A DNA stretch of 64,000 nt. Source: Providencia sneebia DSM 19967 (GTDB lineage: Bacteria > Pseudomonadota > Gammaproteobacteria > Enterobacterales > Enterobacteriaceae). The notes beneath the pieces were generated by a model that saw only the letters and a list, made by a program, of their open reading frames with translations, did not search any database and was not told where the DNA came from. Numbering within the stretch: the stretch's first letter is position 1; each line of letters starts with the position of its first letter. The translations under genes and the position numbers were made by a program. The stretch covers positions 1,708,333-1,772,332 of the forward strand of contig NZ_CM001773.1 of assembly GCF_000314895.2 (NCBI RefSeq), given 5' to 3'. Shown here piece by piece: positions 10,270 through 21,620 of the stretch.

Positions 10270-11460
10270 TTAAATGACTTTAATAATGGCATCACAAAGA
10301 GGTACCATATTTTCAAGTGTTAGACCTGCCACGTTAATACGCCCAGAGCTAACAGCATAGATACCAAATTCGCTACGTAGGCGCTCTACCTGCTCTTTAG
10401 TGAGGCCACTAAAGGAGAACATACCATTTTGACCAATGATAAAGCTGAAGTCTTGTTTAGAGCCTTTTTCTTCTAGCGTATTAACCAGTAATTGACGCAT
10501 ACGCTTAATACGTTCACGCATTGAGGTTAATTCTTGAATCCATTCCGCTTTTAAAGCTTCATCAGATAGAATTGTGGTGACAACTGCCGCACCGTGCGCT
10601 GGTGGGTTTGAGTAGTTAGCACGAATAACGGCTTTAGCTTGGCTAAATGCGCGCTCAGCATTATCACTATCTTTTGCAATAATTGTACAAGCACCTACGC
10701 GCTCATTGTATAAACCAAAGTTCTTAGAATATGAGCTAGCGACAATCATTTCAGGATTTTGCTTAGTGAAAATACGTAAACCTTCAGCATCTTCTTCTAA
10801 ACCTTTAGCAAAACCTTGGTAAGCAAAATCAAATACAGGCAATAAGCCTTTTTCTGCGCATAAGGTTGAAAGCTGAGCCCATTGTTCAGGTGTTGGATCA
10901 ATACCCGTTGGGTTATGACAGCAGCCGTGCAGAACAATTACATCCCCAGCAACAGCGGTAGATAAGCTGTTTAGCATGCCATCAAAATCTAAACAATGAT
11001 TAGCCGCATCATAATAATTATAAGTCAGTACTTCGAGGCCAGCAGCTTCAAAAATATTTTTGTGGTTAGGCCATGTTGGGTTGCTTATCCAAACACGTTT
11101 AGCATTAGTCTGTTTTGCAATAAAATCAGCAGCAATACGCAGAGCACCTGTACCACCTGGTGCTTGGGCTGTACGAGCACGCTTAGAGGAAATTATTTCA
11201 TGGTCTTTGCCGAACAGTAACTCTTGAGTGACACGACCAAATTCAGGCATCCCACTGATAGCAAGATAGTTTTTGGTATTTTCGTTTTCTAGCAGGAATT
11301 TTTCTGCTTTTTTTACAGTATCTAAAACAGGGGTTTTACCTGATTCATCTTTGTAGACACCGATACCAAGGTTAATTTTGTTATCACGAGGATCAGCACG
11401 GAAACTATCAGCAAGACCTAAGATTGGGTCAGCTGGGGCAGCGGTAATTTTTTCAAACAT
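10270..11460 (-). CDS. aspC: Aspartate aminotransferase
   Basis: A PLP enzyme interconverting aspartate plus 2-oxoglutarate with oxaloacetate plus glutamate, for amino-acid synthesis. At 396 residues it equals E. coli AspC. Visible marks are GGTGALR (phosphate binding), CHNPTGIDP (substrate/PLP contact Asn), the PLP-lysine motif [15 protein letters not shown], and the C-terminal [10 protein letters not shown] with the substrate-binding Arg nearby. It is a single-gene unit with its own terminator. The 318 bases between its start and ompF (11461-11779) hold its promoter region and the ompF terminator, nothing else. Confidence 0.97.
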   Translation of the reverse strand: MFEKITAAPADPILGLADSFRADPRDNKINLGIGVYKDESGKTPVLDTVKKAEKFLLENENTKNYLAISGMPEFGRVTQELLFGKDHEIISSKRARTAQAPGGTGALRIAADFIAKQTNAKRVWISNPTWPNHKNIFEAAGLEVLTYNYYDAANHCLDFDGMLNSLSTAVAGDVIVLHGCCHNPTGIDPTPEQWAQLSTLCAEKGLLPVFDFAYQGFAKGLEEDAEGLRIFTKQNPEMIVASSYSKNFGLYNERVGACTIIAKDSDNAERAFSQAKAVIRANYSNPPAHGAAVVTTILSDEALKAEWIQELTSMRERIKRMRQLLVNTLEEKGSKQDFSFIIGQNGMFSFSGLTKEQVERLRSEFGIYAVSSGRINVAGLTLENMVPLCDAIIKVI

Positions 11461-11708
11461 GTTGTCGATTCCAAAGCTCAGTTGTAAAGCCGAAAATGTT
11501 GAGTACTCAGGTTAACGTGCAGACAACAATTTGCCAACCGTTTTACCTAAAATTGGATAGATCTTGTGATGTAGGTATAAATTGCCTGTAATCTGACCAT
11601 TAATTGTAGAAAAAACAGAGAGATTATCTAACAAGTCTAAATCAGATGGTTTGGGAAGGGAGGGGTAGAAGGGCGGATATTCATAAAAATGCTAAAGTTG
11701 ATGTTATT

Positions 11709-11736
11709 AAAAAAGCAACGCCGAAGCGTTGCTTTT
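11709..11736 (-). terminator. Terminator of ompF
   Basis: Stem AAAAGCAACGC/GCGTTGCTTTT with a CGAA loop; the plus-strand A-run at 11709-11714 gives the T-tract on the minus strand. It lies 44 bases after the porin stop. Confidence 0.92.
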
Positions 11737-11779
11737 CAATATAGAATTACTTCATTCTCAATTATTGATTAAACAATAA

Positions 11780-12886
11780 TTAGAATTGGTAAACTAGACC
11801 CAGACCAACTACGTTATCAGTGTTGATACCTTGATCACGAGTGAATTGGTTGTCGTTCAGCAGGTTGATTTTGTAATCAACAACTGCAGACATGTTTTTG
11901 TTGAAGTAGTAGTAAGAACCAACAGAAACATATTTAACTAGGTCTTTAGTACCGTATGAACCCAGTTGTTTACCTTTAGATTGGTTATAACCGATAGATG
12001 GTTTTAGACCGAAATCAAACAGGTATTGAGCAACTAATTCAACGTTTTCAGTTTTGTTAGCGATGTTATCGAAAGCACCGAAGTGAGTAGTGTTCAGTGT
12101 TTGACCGTACATTGCTGCTAAGTAAACATTGTTAGCGTCGAATTTACCACCAACGTTCCATGCTTCAGCTTTTTGACCACCAGCAAAAGTGCTGTGTTGT
12201 TGAGCTGGAGTACGTGAAGATGATGAGTAACCACCACCCAGTGAAACGCCCCAACCTAGGTCATAAGCAGTTGAGAAACCGAAACCGTCACCGTTGTTTT
12301 CGTATGCAGAATCACCGCGAGACTTGTTAGTATCGCCGTTTTTGCCTTGATATTGCAGAGCAAAGCTTAGGCCATCAACATAACCGAACGCGTTGTTGTT
12401 ACGGTAAGTTAATAGGTTACGGTTACGACCAGTCATGAATGTGTCAGTTTGTGACATAGTGTCTGCGCCCCACAGTGGGAACACATCGGTCCATGCGTTA
12501 GTGTCGTATACAACACCGTAGTTACGACCATAGTCTAGTGAACCGAAATCAGCAAATTTCAGACCAGCGTAAGCTAGACGGTTTTTGTTGTCGTTGTTGC
12601 CTTCAGTTTTGTTAGTCTTAGTTTCCCACTCGAAACGACCAAAACCAGTCAGTTGGTCAGTGATTTGAGTGTCACCTTTCAGACCTAAACGAACACGTGA
12701 ATCATCGCCATCTTCGCTTTTAGCATGCTCAGAGCTTGGTTTAGCGTCTGCGAAGTAGTGACGAACGTCAACTTTACCGTAAACGTCTAACTTGTTACCA
12801 TCTTTATTGTATACTTCAGCCGCGTTTGCTGCACCAGCAGCTAACAGAGCTGGGATAACCATTGCAAGAATATTGCGTTTCATCAT
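11780..12886 (-). CDS. ompF: Trimeric general porin OmpF/OmpC type
   Basis: An outer-membrane 16-strand porin for passive entry of small hydrophilic solutes. Start chosen at 12886 (MMKRNILAM), which matches E. coli OmpF and has GAGGG eight bases upstream; the longer frame to 12931 would cover the ribosome-binding site. A signal peptide runs to ANA, and the mature protein starts [16 protein letters not shown]. It ends in the classic C-terminal Phe (GLVYQF) read by BamA. The constriction loop L3 reads [14 protein letters not shown], where E. coli has PEFGG. Placement between aspC and asnS supports ompF rather than ompC. Product length is 368 residues. Confidence 0.93.
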   Translation of the reverse strand: MMKRNILAMVIPALLAAGAANAAEVYNKDGNKLDVYGKVDVRHYFADAKPSSEHAKSEDGDDSRVRLGLKGDTQITDQLTGFGRFEWETKTNKTEGNNDNKNRLAYAGLKFADFGSLDYGRNYGVVYDTNAWTDVFPLWGADTMSQTDTFMTGRNRNLLTYRNNNAFGYVDGLSFALQYQGKNGDTNKSRGDSAYENNGDGFGFSTAYDLGWGVSLGGGYSSSSRTPAQQHSTFAGGQKAEAWNVGGKFDANNVYLAAMYGQTLNTTHFGAFDNIANKTENVELVAQYLFDFGLKPSIGYNQSKGKQLGSYGTKDLVKYVSVGSYYYFNKNMSAVVDYKINLLNDNQFTRDQGINTDNVVGLGLVYQF

Positions 12887-13053
12887 TATTATTACCCTCA
12901 TTGGTGTTATTCGGACACCTGCCACTGCCAAAAATAATTCTCAAAATTTAATGGAACTATTTATGAGAGATTAGTGTCGTCTATGTCGGTGTCCAGTGTT
13001 CCATTGCTAAATAAATTTATCTACCCTCAAAGTGCTACAAAAACGAAGATTCT

Positions 13054-13089
13054 GAAACAAATGGTAACAAGGTGTTTCAAAATGTAAAA
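13054..13089 (-). promoter_or_regulatory. Probable tandem OmpR sites upstream of ompF
   Basis: Read on the ompF strand, two similar boxes follow each other about 20 bases apart: TTACATTTTGAAACA (13073-13087) and TGTTACCATTTGTTTC (13054-13069). Both resemble the OmpR pattern TTAC-n-TTTTG-n-AACA. They lie 170-200 bases upstream of the start codon, where the E. coli ompF F-boxes are. This is pattern matching only. Confidence 0.45.
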
Positions 13090-13477
13090 AATAGATTATA
13101 AAATAATCACTGGTATTACCAGGTGAAAAATAATTACAAATTTAAGGGAACTTTTTGAAATGCCGAATTGGACTTTTTTTGAACAAACTAGATTCAGAAA
13201 AAAACGGTTTTTTTACTCATTGGGAAAAAATATTTTGAAAGATTAGACTAGTTTTAGTTAAGTGAAATTCAACTAAAATTGTCATATTAAGATTAAAAAT
13301 TTATTCATGATTTATCCCATCTATTCATAAATTTTCAATTGGTGGTTTAAATCGTGTGATTATGCAGGCTGAAATCGTTTTGCTTACTAATTTATGTTTG
13401 AAATGAGTTGATAGATAAGATTGAGATTATAAATTTAAATGATGAATCTTAAGGTGATTGAAGTAGCCTTTAAAATA

Positions 13478-13503
13478 ATATCAGGCCCTTATGAGCCTGA
13501 TAT
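13478..13503 (-). terminator. Probable terminator of asnS
   Basis: ATATCAGGC and GCCTGATAT form a 9 bp stem with an eight-base loop, 39 bases beyond the asnS stop. The following A-rich plus-strand stretch gives a modest T-run on the minus strand. Confidence 0.65.
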
Positions 13504-13541
13504 GGGAAGTTATGATAGAGCCAGTTGGCTATAACAAAATC

Positions 13542-14942
13542 TTAAAATGCAGCATTTCTTGGTGTGCGCGGGAATGGGATCACTTCGCGAACATTACCAA
13601 CACCCGTTACATAAGCAACTAAGCGTTCAAACCCGAGGCCAAAACCAGAATGAGGAACTGTACCGTAACGGCGCAGATCACGGTACCACCAGTAATCTTC
13701 TTTATTCATGCCCATTTCTTCAAGACGTGCATCTAATCGATCAAGGCGTTCTTCACGTTGAGAACCACCAATGATTTCACCAATACCAGGTGCGAGAACA
13801 TCCATTGCAGCAACCGTTTTGCCATCTTCATTTAAGCGCATGTAGAATGCCTTAATATCTTTTGGATAGTTTTTAACGACAACGGGTGCTTTAAAGTGTT
13901 GCTCAGCGAGATAACGTTCATGTTCAGAAGACATATCAACACCCCAGTAAACAGGGTTTTCGAATTTTTGACCACACGTTTCGAGGATCTTAATCGCATC
14001 AGTATAATCAACTTGAGCAAAATCTGAGTTCACAAAGCTTTCTAAACGATTAATAACATCTTTGTCGACGCGTTGAGCAAAGAACTCAAGATCGTCACGA
14101 CGCTCGTCAAGAGCCGCTTTAAAGACAAATTTCAGCATATGTTCTGCAAGGCTTGCAACATCATCAAGGTTGGCAAAAGCAACTTCAGGTTCGACCATCC
14201 AAAACTCAGCCAAGTGGCGACTTGTATTGGAGTTTTCTGCGCGGAACGTTGGGCCAAAAGTATACACTTTACTTAATGCAGTTGCGTAAGCTTCACCATT
14301 TAACTGACCAGATACGGTTAAAAAGGCTTCGCGACCAAAGAAATCTTCGCTGAAATCAACTTCACCTTTATCGTTGCGCGGCAGGTTGTTGTAGTCCAAT
14401 GTTGAAACACGGAACATTTCACCAGCACCTTCAGTATCAGATGCAGTGATAATTGGGGTAGAAACCCAAAAATAACCTTGCTCATCAAAGAAGCGGTGTA
14501 AAGCTTGCGCTAAAGTATGGCGAACACGTGCAACGGCGCCAATGAGGTTAGTGCGCGGGCGTAAATGTGCGACTTCGCGAAGGTATTCAACGCTATGACG
14601 TTTTGCCGCCATAGGATAGGTATCAGGATCTTCAACCCAACCGACCACTTTTACAGCCGTTGCATCGAGTTCAAAAGATTGCCCTTGACCAGGAGATTCT
14701 TTGACAATACCCGTCACTTCAACTGAACAGCCTGTCGTGAGGTGTAGGACTTCATCGTTATAATTAGGTAAATTATTATTGATGACAGCCTGTAATGGGT
14801 TAAAGCAGGAACCGTCATAGACGGCGAGGAAAGAAAAACCAGCATTAGAATCTCTCCTTGTACGTACCCAACCTCGAACGGTGACTTCATTGCCAACCGC
14901 CACTCGGCCTTGCAGTACATCGGCTACAGGCGCTACGATCAT
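13542..14942 (-). CDS. asnS: Asparaginyl-tRNA synthetase
   Basis: Charges tRNA-Asn with asparagine in the cytoplasm. At 466 residues it equals E. coli AsnS. An N-terminal OB fold ([26 protein letters not shown]) binds the anticodon. The class II core shows motif 2 ([21 protein letters not shown]) and motif 3 ([15 protein letters not shown]). It ends [11 protein letters not shown] as in relatives. It is a single gene with its own terminator. Confidence 0.98.
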   Translation of the reverse strand: MIVAPVADVLQGRVAVGNEVTVRGWVRTRRDSNAGFSFLAVYDGSCFNPLQAVINNNLPNYNDEVLHLTTGCSVEVTGIVKESPGQGQSFELDATAVKVVGWVEDPDTYPMAAKRHSVEYLREVAHLRPRTNLIGAVARVRHTLAQALHRFFDEQGYFWVSTPIITASDTEGAGEMFRVSTLDYNNLPRNDKGEVDFSEDFFGREAFLTVSGQLNGEAYATALSKVYTFGPTFRAENSNTSRHLAEFWMVEPEVAFANLDDVASLAEHMLKFVFKAALDERRDDLEFFAQRVDKDVINRLESFVNSDFAQVDYTDAIKILETCGQKFENPVYWGVDMSSEHERYLAEQHFKAPVVVKNYPKDIKAFYMRLNEDGKTVAAMDVLAPGIGEIIGGSQREERLDRLDARLEEMGMNKEDYWWYRDLRRYGTVPHSGFGLGFERLVAYVTGVGNVREVIPFPRTPRNAAF

Positions 14943-15234
14943 AAAAATTACTCTCTTCTATTAATAACGATGTTAGTGATGATATTTTTAATTAACTTTT
15001 ACATTGAATATGATGCATCACAAGCTAGTGATAATGTCATTACCCTTTAAATATGTATAGGTTAAATAAAAATATTCGTTTTTCTGAAGTCTTCATATTT
15101 TCAGAAGCCAAGTTGCTATGTTACTTGCCACGAGGCAGGAAACAAGTAAAAAATGATGAAAATCTGGGAGACTTTCTTCGTCATCCAAATTCTATACTAA
15201 TTACAGCTAAATAAAAGACAAACAACTTTATCGG
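14943..15234. other. asnS-pncB spacer
   Basis: The stretch between asnS and pncB holds the asnS promoter region. I see no gene and no clear regulatory site other than the pncB hairpin at its left end. Confidence 0.5.
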
Positions 15235-15269
15235 TTTGACACCAGAAAATATAAATTTCTGGTGTCAAA
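15235..15269 (-). terminator. Hairpin after pncB
   Basis: A 14 bp perfect stem, TTTGACACCAGAAA with TTTCTGGTGTCAAA, with a seven-base AT loop, lies 17 bases past the pncB stop. There is no strong T-run on the minus strand, so termination is probable rather than certain. Confidence 0.65.
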
Positions 15270-15286
15270 AGAGGCAGAATAAGGCG

Positions 15287-16501
15287 CTAGCAGGCTTTTT
15301 CCATTTTTGGCAGGTCAAATGCTTTGCGCAGTTGATTGACAAACTCATCATCTTCACAAATGGTTTTGCCCGGGCTATCTGAAAGCTTGGCGACAGGCTT
15401 ACCATTGCACTCGACTAACTTGATCACAATATTTAGGGGAATAACACCTGGAATATTACATGTTAATCGCGTTCCAATACCAAAAATGAGATTAACTCGC
15501 TTATGAAAGTAGCGATATAATTCGAGTGATTTTTGTAAATCTAGGCTATCAGAGAACACTAAAGTTTTCGTGGTTGGATCAATACCCAGTTTCTCGTAAT
15601 GCGCGATCGCTTTTTCGCCCCATTCGATAGGATCACCTGAATCATGGCGCAGCCCTTGGTAACGGTGAGCGAAATTTTCATCGAAATCACGTAAGAAGGC
15701 ATCCATCGTGATGCAATCTGTCAAGGCTATTCCTAGTTGATTCGGATATTCATTAAGCCAGCTTTGTAGAGCAGAACGCTGACTGTTCGCTAACTCTGGG
15801 CTAATTTGTTGATGCGCTTGGAACCATTCATGCGCTTGTGTACCGACAGGTGCTAAGCCTAATTCATGAGCAAGTTTATAATTGCTAGTTCCGACAAGAT
15901 AAGGAAAATCTTGTTGCAACATTGACACAATGGCTTCTTGCACTTCATAAGAGAATCGGCGGCGTGTGCCAAAGTCCATGAGTTTGAATTCACTCAGATC
16001 AACATGGTTTTCAGCTGCTTGCGCATAGAAGACATTCAGTAGCTTTCTTAATTGATTAACGGCATCTTCTGTTGTGACTTGTGGGTGTCTCGCTCTTTGA
16101 ACTATTTCACTCACTAAGGCAAGTAGTGGAACTTCCCACATAATCACTTCACACCAAGGCCCCTGAATTCGAATAGCAAGTTGCCCATTAGGATCAGTGG
16201 AAACTTGGACTTGTTCTGGCTTGAAGCGAAAAGTTTTAAGCCACGCTAAGTAGTCATCTTTGAAAAAAGGGAGTTTGCTTAAATAGTGTGATTCTTCATC
16301 AGTTAGCGAAAGGGCAGCCATTAACTCAATTTGCTGGCGTATTTCATTAACATAGACACCTAAGACTTCACTGTTACGACAGCGAAACTCAGCAACCACA
16401 GGAATTTTGCTGTAGTGGTGAAAAACGGCCTGCTGCATGTGAAGCTTATAAGCATCTGTGTCGAGCAGCGATGTAATAATCGGTGTTGCGTCTAAATTCA
16501 T
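15287..16501 (-). CDS. pncB: Nicotinate phosphoribosyltransferase
   Basis: Converts nicotinate and PRPP to nicotinate mononucleotide in the NAD salvage (Preiss-Handler) pathway. The 404 residues include [17 protein letters not shown] at the start, [27 protein letters not shown], and the active-site segment [20 protein letters not shown] containing the autophosphorylated His. LVFSDSLD and [10 protein letters not shown] form the phosphate site. It is divergent from pepN across a 695-base spacer, as in E. coli. Confidence 0.97.
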   Translation of the reverse strand: MNLDATPIITSLLDTDAYKLHMQQAVFHHYSKIPVVAEFRCRNSEVLGVYVNEIRQQIELMAALSLTDEESHYLSKLPFFKDDYLAWLKTFRFKPEQVQVSTDPNGQLAIRIQGPWCEVIMWEVPLLALVSEIVQRARHPQVTTEDAVNQLRKLLNVFYAQAAENHVDLSEFKLMDFGTRRRFSYEVQEAIVSMLQQDFPYLVGTSNYKLAHELGLAPVGTQAHEWFQAHQQISPELANSQRSALQSWLNEYPNQLGIALTDCITMDAFLRDFDENFAHRYQGLRHDSGDPIEWGEKAIAHYEKLGIDPTTKTLVFSDSLDLQKSLELYRYFHKRVNLIFGIGTRLTCNIPGVIPLNIVIKLVECNGKPVAKLSDSPGKTICEDDEFVNQLRKAFDLPKMEKAC

Positions 16502-17196
16502 GGCGCGCAGAAATCCTCACGGATCTTATTTACTTAGCTAGTTAGCTAAATCGTTAAAGTTGGAAAAGTATACCCACTTTCACAGAAGATAGAAGCCTTA
16601 TTGCATTATCTTCTTTATTCAAGGTATATCAACCAACATCAATTCCCAGCATATGGTTAGTTTTCAGGTTGTTAACAGCTTATTTATGTCTGGGCGGCCT
16701 TAGGTTTTTATGCTGACGGAATGAATTTCTATTTCATATTATCCGGCTGCATGTAAACGATTTTTGGCTAATTAATAAACGTAGTGTAAAACTAATTAGT
16801 TAGCATCAATATGCAATTTATCAGTTTATTAGTACAGTGATACTATCATGTAATTTACGATTTAACAGTGTAATAGCATCAACGAACAACTTTATTATTA
16901 ACAATAGTTGATACTGAAGATCATAAATTTATAACATATCTAAATGAAAATGTTTCTCATGTCCATGAGTTTGTTATGTATACTGAGCAGATTGCAAATA
17001 TCTTCATGCTATTTTCAATCACAGAATTATGCACTGAGTTGTTTGAGTTCTAGATAAGGTTGGTTGTTTTGGATAAGTCACTCCACTCGACATGCAATTT
17101 AAACTCATTGGTGTATAAATATCATTGGTGTATAAATAACATATAGTATAAAGCGTGAAGCTCTAGATATTGGATTAACGAATACAAAGGTTACTT
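16502..17196. other. Divergent pncB/pepN control region
   Basis: No gene is seen. A near-perfect palindrome TTAGCTA-GT-TAGCTAA at 16534-16549 lies 33 bases upstream of the pncB start and could be an operator; I see no NadR-type box. Short direct repeats (GGTGTATAAATA twice, about 17110-17140) precede pepN. Confidence 0.5.
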
Positions 17197-19815
17197 ATGA
17201 CTCAATTGCGACAAGCAAAATATCGTCAGGATTATCAAGCTCCTGATTATACGATCACTGAGATTGATCTTGATTTTATCCTCGATCCAGTAAAAACCGT
17301 AGTGACGGCAACTAGCCAAGTTAAACGACTTAATCCTCAGTCTTCTACTTTGGAATTACAGGGAGAAGATTTGGTTTTAGTCGGCGTTGAGGTGAATGGC
17401 CAACCTTGGGCACATTATAAAGAACAAGAAGGCAAACTAGTCCTTGAGTCATTACCCGAATCTTTTACATTACGAATTGTCAATGAAATCAGCCCTGAAA
17501 AAAATACGGCATTAGAAGGTTTGTATGTTTCAGGTGATGCTCTATGCACACAGTGTGAAGCGGAAGGTTTCCGACATATTACTTATTATCAAGATAGACC
17601 AGATGTTTTAGCGCGTTATACCACGACAATAACTGCCGATAAACAGCGTTATCCTTATCTATTATCTAATGGTAACCGTATTGCGGAAGGGGAACTTGAT
17701 GATGGTCGTCATTGGGTTAAATGGCAAGATCCATTCCCGAAACCTAGCTATCTATTTGCTTTAGTCGCTGGTGATTTTGATGTTTTAAAAGATAATTTTA
17801 TTACCCGAAGTGGCCGTGAAGTTGCGTTAGAACTTTTTGTTGATAAAGGCAATCTTGACCGCGCACCGTGGGCAATGCAGTCGCTAAAAAATGCCATGAA
17901 GTGGGATGAAGAGCGCTTTGGTCTTGAGTATGACCTTGATATCTATATGATTGTTGCTGTTGATTTCTTCAACATGGGTGCAATGGAAAATAAAGGTCTT
18001 AATGTTTTCAACTCGAAATATGTGCTAGCAAAAAATGAAACCGCGACAGATAAAGATTACTTGAATATTGAATCTGTTATTGGTCATGAGTATTTCCATA
18101 ACTGGACAGGAAACCGGATTACCTGCCGCGATTGGTTCCAACTTAGCTTAAAAGAAGGCTTAACGGTATTTCGTGATCAGGAATTTAGTTCAGATCTGGG
18201 ATCGCGTTCAGTGAACCGCATCAATAATGTTAAAGTGATGCGCGCCGCACAATTTGCTGAAGATGCTAGCCCAATGGCGCATCCAATTCGCCCTGAAAAA
18301 GTTATTGAAATGAATAACTTTTATACCTTAACAGTTTATGAAAAAGGATCTGAAGTTATTCGCATGATCCACACCTTGTTAGGGGAAGAGATGTTCCAAG
18401 CAGGGATTCAGCTATATGTTCATCGCCATGATGGAAGCGCGGCAACCTGTGATGATTTTGTTCAAGCGATGGAAGATGCTTCTAATGTTGATTTATCTTT
18501 ATTCCGCCGCTGGTATAGCCAATCAGGCACGCCAATTCTAACTGTTCGTGATGAATATTTGCCTGAAAAACAGCAATATGTTCTTCATGTTAGTCAAGTG
18601 ACGCCACCAACGGCTGATCAAGCGGAAAAACAAGCCTTACATATTCCTTTAGATATTGAATTGTATGGCGAAGATGGCTCGGTTATTCCTCTGAAACATT
18701 TAGGCAGCCCAGTAAATTCAATCCTCAATGTGACTCAAGATTCGCAGAGTTTTACATTTGATGAAGTCAGCAGCCGCCCAACACCATCACTATTGCGTGA
18801 ATTTTCAGCACCTGTAAAATTAGATTACCCGTACAGTGATGAACAATTAGCATTTTTGATGCAGCATGCAAGTAATGACTTCTCTCGCTGGGATGCTGCA
18901 CAACAGCTGATCAACAATTATGTCAAAGTGAATGTAGCGAATCAGCAAACAGGTAAACCTCTTGTTTTCCCTGAGCATGTTATTAATGCTTTCCGTGCTA
19001 TTTTGCTCAATGAAGCGATTGATCCTGCTTTAGCTGCACTTATTTTAGATTTACCTTCTGAAAATGAGATGGCAGAACAATTCCCAGTCATTGATCCTGA
19101 TGCAATTCATGCTGTTGCTGAATTTATTACAAAGCAATTGGCAATTGAAATGGCGGATGAATTTTTAGCTATCTATCGTTCTATCAATATTGATGGTTAC
19201 CGTGTTGACCATCAGGATATTGCGAAACGTGCTTTACGGAATATTTGTTTGCAATATATTGCGGAAGGTAATGATAGACAGCTAGCTGATAAGCTAGTAT
19301 CTGCTCAATTTGCATCTGCGGATAATATGACCGACTCTTTGGCTGCATTAACCGCGGCAAATAGTGCTCAGCTTCCTTGCGTTAATAAACTGATGGCTGA
19401 GTTTGATGAACGTTGGCACCATGATGGTTTGGTGATGGATAAGTGGTTTACTTTACAAGGCTCAAGTCCTGCTAAAGATGTACTCAAAAATGTTCGTTCA
19501 CTATTAGAACATCGTTCATTTAGCATGAGCAATCCTAACCGCGTTCGTTCACTTGTTGGTGCATTTACTTCTGGTAATCCATCTGCATTCCATGCAAAAG
19601 ATGGTAGTGGCTATCAATTCTTGTATGAAATATTAGTGGATTTAAATACACGTAACCCGCAAGTTGCATCAAGATTGATTGAGCCATTAATTCGTCTCAA
19701 ACGTTATGATAAACAACGCCAAGACCTCATGCGCAATACGCTTGAACAATTGAAAGGGTTAGAAAACCTTTCCGGTGATTTGTTTGAAAAAGTGACTAAA
19801 GCACTAGAAAGTTAA
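17197..19815 (+). CDS. pepN: Aminopeptidase N (M1 family)
   Basis: A broad zinc aminopeptidase that finishes cytosolic peptide degradation. The 872 residues compare with 870 in E. coli. The exopeptidase motif GAMEN is visible (FFNMGAMENKGLNVFN). The zinc site is HEYFHNWTGN with His297, Glu298 and His301 in the same numbering as E. coli, plus the third ligand Glu in SLKEGLTVF. The C-terminal helical domain is complete. It is monocistronic. Confidence 0.98.
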   Translation: MTQLRQAKYRQDYQAPDYTITEIDLDFILDPVKTVVTATSQVKRLNPQSSTLELQGEDLVLVGVEVNGQPWAHYKEQEGKLVLESLPESFTLRIVNEISPEKNTALEGLYVSGDALCTQCEAEGFRHITYYQDRPDVLARYTTTITADKQRYPYLLSNGNRIAEGELDDGRHWVKWQDPFPKPSYLFALVAGDFDVLKDNFITRSGREVALELFVDKGNLDRAPWAMQSLKNAMKWDEERFGLEYDLDIYMIVAVDFFNMGAMENKGLNVFNSKYVLAKNETATDKDYLNIESVIGHEYFHNWTGNRITCRDWFQLSLKEGLTVFRDQEFSSDLGSRSVNRINNVKVMRAAQFAEDASPMAHPIRPEKVIEMNNFYTLTVYEKGSEVIRMIHTLLGEEMFQAGIQLYVHRHDGSAATCDDFVQAMEDASNVDLSLFRRWYSQSGTPILTVRDEYLPEKQQYVLHVSQVTPPTADQAEKQALHIPLDIELYGEDGSVIPLKHLGSPVNSILNVTQDSQSFTFDEVSSRPTPSLLREFSAPVKLDYPYSDEQLAFLMQHASNDFSRWDAAQQLINNYVKVNVANQQTGKPLVFPEHVINAFRAILLNEAIDPALAALILDLPSENEMAEQFPVIDPDAIHAVAEFITKQLAIEMADEFLAIYRSINIDGYRVDHQDIAKRALRNICLQYIAEGNDRQLADKLVSAQFASADNMTDSLAALTAANSAQLPCVNKLMAEFDERWHHDGLVMDKWFTLQGSSPAKDVLKNVRSLLEHRSFSMSNPNRVRSLVGAFTSGNPSAFHAKDGSGYQFLYEILVDLNTRNPQVASRLIEPLIRLKRYDKQRQDLMRNTLEQLKGLENLSGDLFEKVTKALES

Positions 19816-19852
19816 TATATTTAATTAACGAGCTAGAATAAATAGTGTGGAT

Positions 19853-20043
19853 AGCCCCTAAGTTTTTCTTAGGGGCTGAGGTTGTTGACAAAGCGGGATA
19901 AAAGCGTGGTTTTTCCCGCTTTGTGTTATCAGTCGAAAATCAATGCATTGATTTTCCTTGCTTATTTTCAAAACCTATATGACTTGCCGCCAAACATAAT
20001 ATGTTTGTCAGCAGTCTGAGCCCCTAAGTTTTTCTTAGGGGCT
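19853..20043 (+). repeat. Hairpin-rich spacer with a duplicated terminator stem
   Basis: The stem-loop AGCCCCTAAG-TTTTT-CTTAGGGGCT occurs twice, at 19853-19877 and 20019-20043. Between them are an 11 bp stem ACAAAGCGGGA/TCCCGCTTTGT (19888-19924) and a perfect 22-base palindrome centred on ATGCAT (19935-19956). Only the second copy of the stem-loop is followed by a T-run. Confidence 0.85.
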
Positions 20044-20050
20044 TTTGCTT
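20019..20050 (+). terminator. Terminator of pepN (distal copy)
   Basis: Ten-bp stem AGCCCCTAAG/CTTAGGGGCT with a TTTTT loop, followed by TTTGCTTTTT. Confidence 0.8.
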
Positions 20051-20253
20051 TTTACAGCAGAAATTCATAAATACGTTATTTCATGTCCAAAGTTCAGCCA
20101 GTATTGATATTTTTATGGATTACATCAGGTGAGTTAGGGTAATCTATGACGCGTTTTATCGGATGGAAATACACTGGGGCTAAAAAGCAACTCGGCAAGC
20201 ATAAATTGGCGGGTAATTTGGTGCACAGGGTATTATGTCTTTAATCGCTCTAT

Positions 20254-20269
20254 ACGCAAAATATTGCGA
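20254..20269 (+). promoter_or_regulatory. Possible PurR box of pyrD
   Basis: ACGCAAAATATTGCGA matches 12 of 16 positions of the PurR consensus with both half-sites preserved, about 85 bases upstream of the pyrD start. E. coli pyrD is PurR-controlled. The centre lacks the usual CpG. Confidence 0.4.
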
Positions 20270-20353
20270 GTAAAACGGCATGGCGTTCAATTAAGAATTC
20301 ATGTTAATTAACTCAAAGTATGATGGGTGTACACAGAAAATAGGTTATTGGAT

Positions 20354-21364
20354 ATGTTATATCACCTTGCCCGCAAGGCTCTATTTCAGTTCGATCCAGA
20401 AAAAGCGCATGAATTGACTCTGAGTCAGCTTCACCGTTTAAACAATTCCCCTCTCAAATTCTTTCTTAATCAATCTGTTGCTACCAAACCTGTTCAATGC
20501 ATGGGATTATCATTTAAAAATCCACTTGGGTTAGCTGCGGGCTTAGATAAAGATGGTGAATGTATTGATGCTTTTGGTGCTATGGGTTTTGGTTTTATTG
20601 AAATAGGAACTGTGACACCACGCGCTCAACCGGGTAATGATAAGCCTCGCTTATTTAGATTGGTTGAAGCAGAAGGATTAATCAACCGAATGGGTTTTAA
20701 TAATAAAGGTGTTGATAATCTGGTTGAGAATGTTAAGAAATCAACTTACGGCGGAGTGCTGGGAATTAATATTGGTAAAAATAAAGATACTCCAGTTGAG
20801 CAAGGCAAAGATGATTATTTAATTTGTATGGAGAAAGTTTATTCACATGCAGGTTATATTGCTATTAATATCTCATCACCAAATACGCCGGGATTACGTA
20901 CTTTACAGTATGGTGAAGCATTGGATGATCTATTAAGTGGAATTAAATTAAAGCAATTAGAACTTCAATCGAAATACCAAAAATATGTTCCTGTTGCAGT
21001 AAAAGTTGCACCAGATTTAACAGAAGAAGAAATTATTCAAGTTACTGATAGCTTAGTTCGCCATAATATGGATGGTGTTATTGCAACAAATACCACTTTA
21101 GATCGTAGCTTAGTGCAAGGTTTAAATCATTGTAATGAAGCTGGAGGATTGAGTGGGCGTCCTGTACAATTAAAAAGTACAGAAGTGATAAGAATAATCT
21201 CACGTGAATTAAATAGTAAACTTCCTATTATTGGTGTGGGTGGAATTGATTCACTAATATCAGCAAGAGAAAAGATGGAAGCTGGCGCATCATTAATCCA
21301 AATTTATTCTGGATTTATATACCACGGACCGAAATTAATTAAAAATATTGTTAATCATATTTAA
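20354..21364 (+). CDS. pyrD: Dihydroorotate dehydrogenase (quinone), class 2
   Basis: An FMN enzyme on the inner membrane that oxidises dihydroorotate to orotate with ubiquinone, the fourth step of UMP synthesis. Start chosen at 20354 ([16 protein letters not shown]), which gives 336 residues exactly as in E. coli; an upstream in-frame GTG at 20327 would add nine residues. Visible motifs are [31 protein letters not shown] with the catalytic Ser, and the C-terminal FMN site GVGGIDS and [13 protein letters not shown]. Confidence 0.96.
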   Translation: MLYHLARKALFQFDPEKAHELTLSQLHRLNNSPLKFFLNQSVATKPVQCMGLSFKNPLGLAAGLDKDGECIDAFGAMGFGFIEIGTVTPRAQPGNDKPRLFRLVEAEGLINRMGFNNKGVDNLVENVKKSTYGGVLGINIGKNKDTPVEQGKDDYLICMEKVYSHAGYIAINISSPNTPGLRTLQYGEALDDLLSGIKLKQLELQSKYQKYVPVAVKVAPDLTEEEIIQVTDSLVRHNMDGVIATNTTLDRSLVQGLNHCNEAGGLSGRPVQLKSTEVIRIISRELNSKLPIIGVGGIDSLISAREKMEAGASLIQIYSGFIYHGPKLIKNIVNHI

Positions 21365-21385
21365 TTATCCGTAAATTTACTCAAA

Positions 21386-21410
21386 GAGGGCTTTATTTGT
21401 GCCCTCATTT
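21386..21410 (+). terminator. Probable terminator of pyrD
   Basis: GAGGGC/GCCCTC stem with a nine-base loop, then ATTT, 21 bases after the pyrD stop. Confidence 0.6.
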
Positions 21411-21620
21411 AATCTATATTGAAATAATTGTTTATTTTTTGTATTGCGTTCATGAAAAATAGATGCGCTTTAATATCTGTTTTACATGTTAGATCGTTTA
21501 GCGATACAGATCATTTTTATAATTTTATAAAACGTGGCTGAGCAAACTAATCGAAAATGAAAATATAAGTAGTTTGTATAGCCAACGGTAATATAACTTG
21601 TAATCGCTAAGGGATCGTTT

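Larger units (their letters stand above)
12887..13541. other. ompF promoter/leader region and ompF-asnS spacer
   Basis: No gene is seen in these 655 bases. The part next to ompF is a long leader, as in other porin genes, with OmpR-like sites at 13054-13089. The remainder (about 13090-13470) is AT-rich. The asnS terminator lies at the far end. Confidence 0.6.

Noticed and set aside
12887-12931. Upstream extension of the porin gene
   Set aside because: The extra residues precede the signal peptide and cover the ribosome-binding site; E. coli OmpF starts at the MMKRN position.
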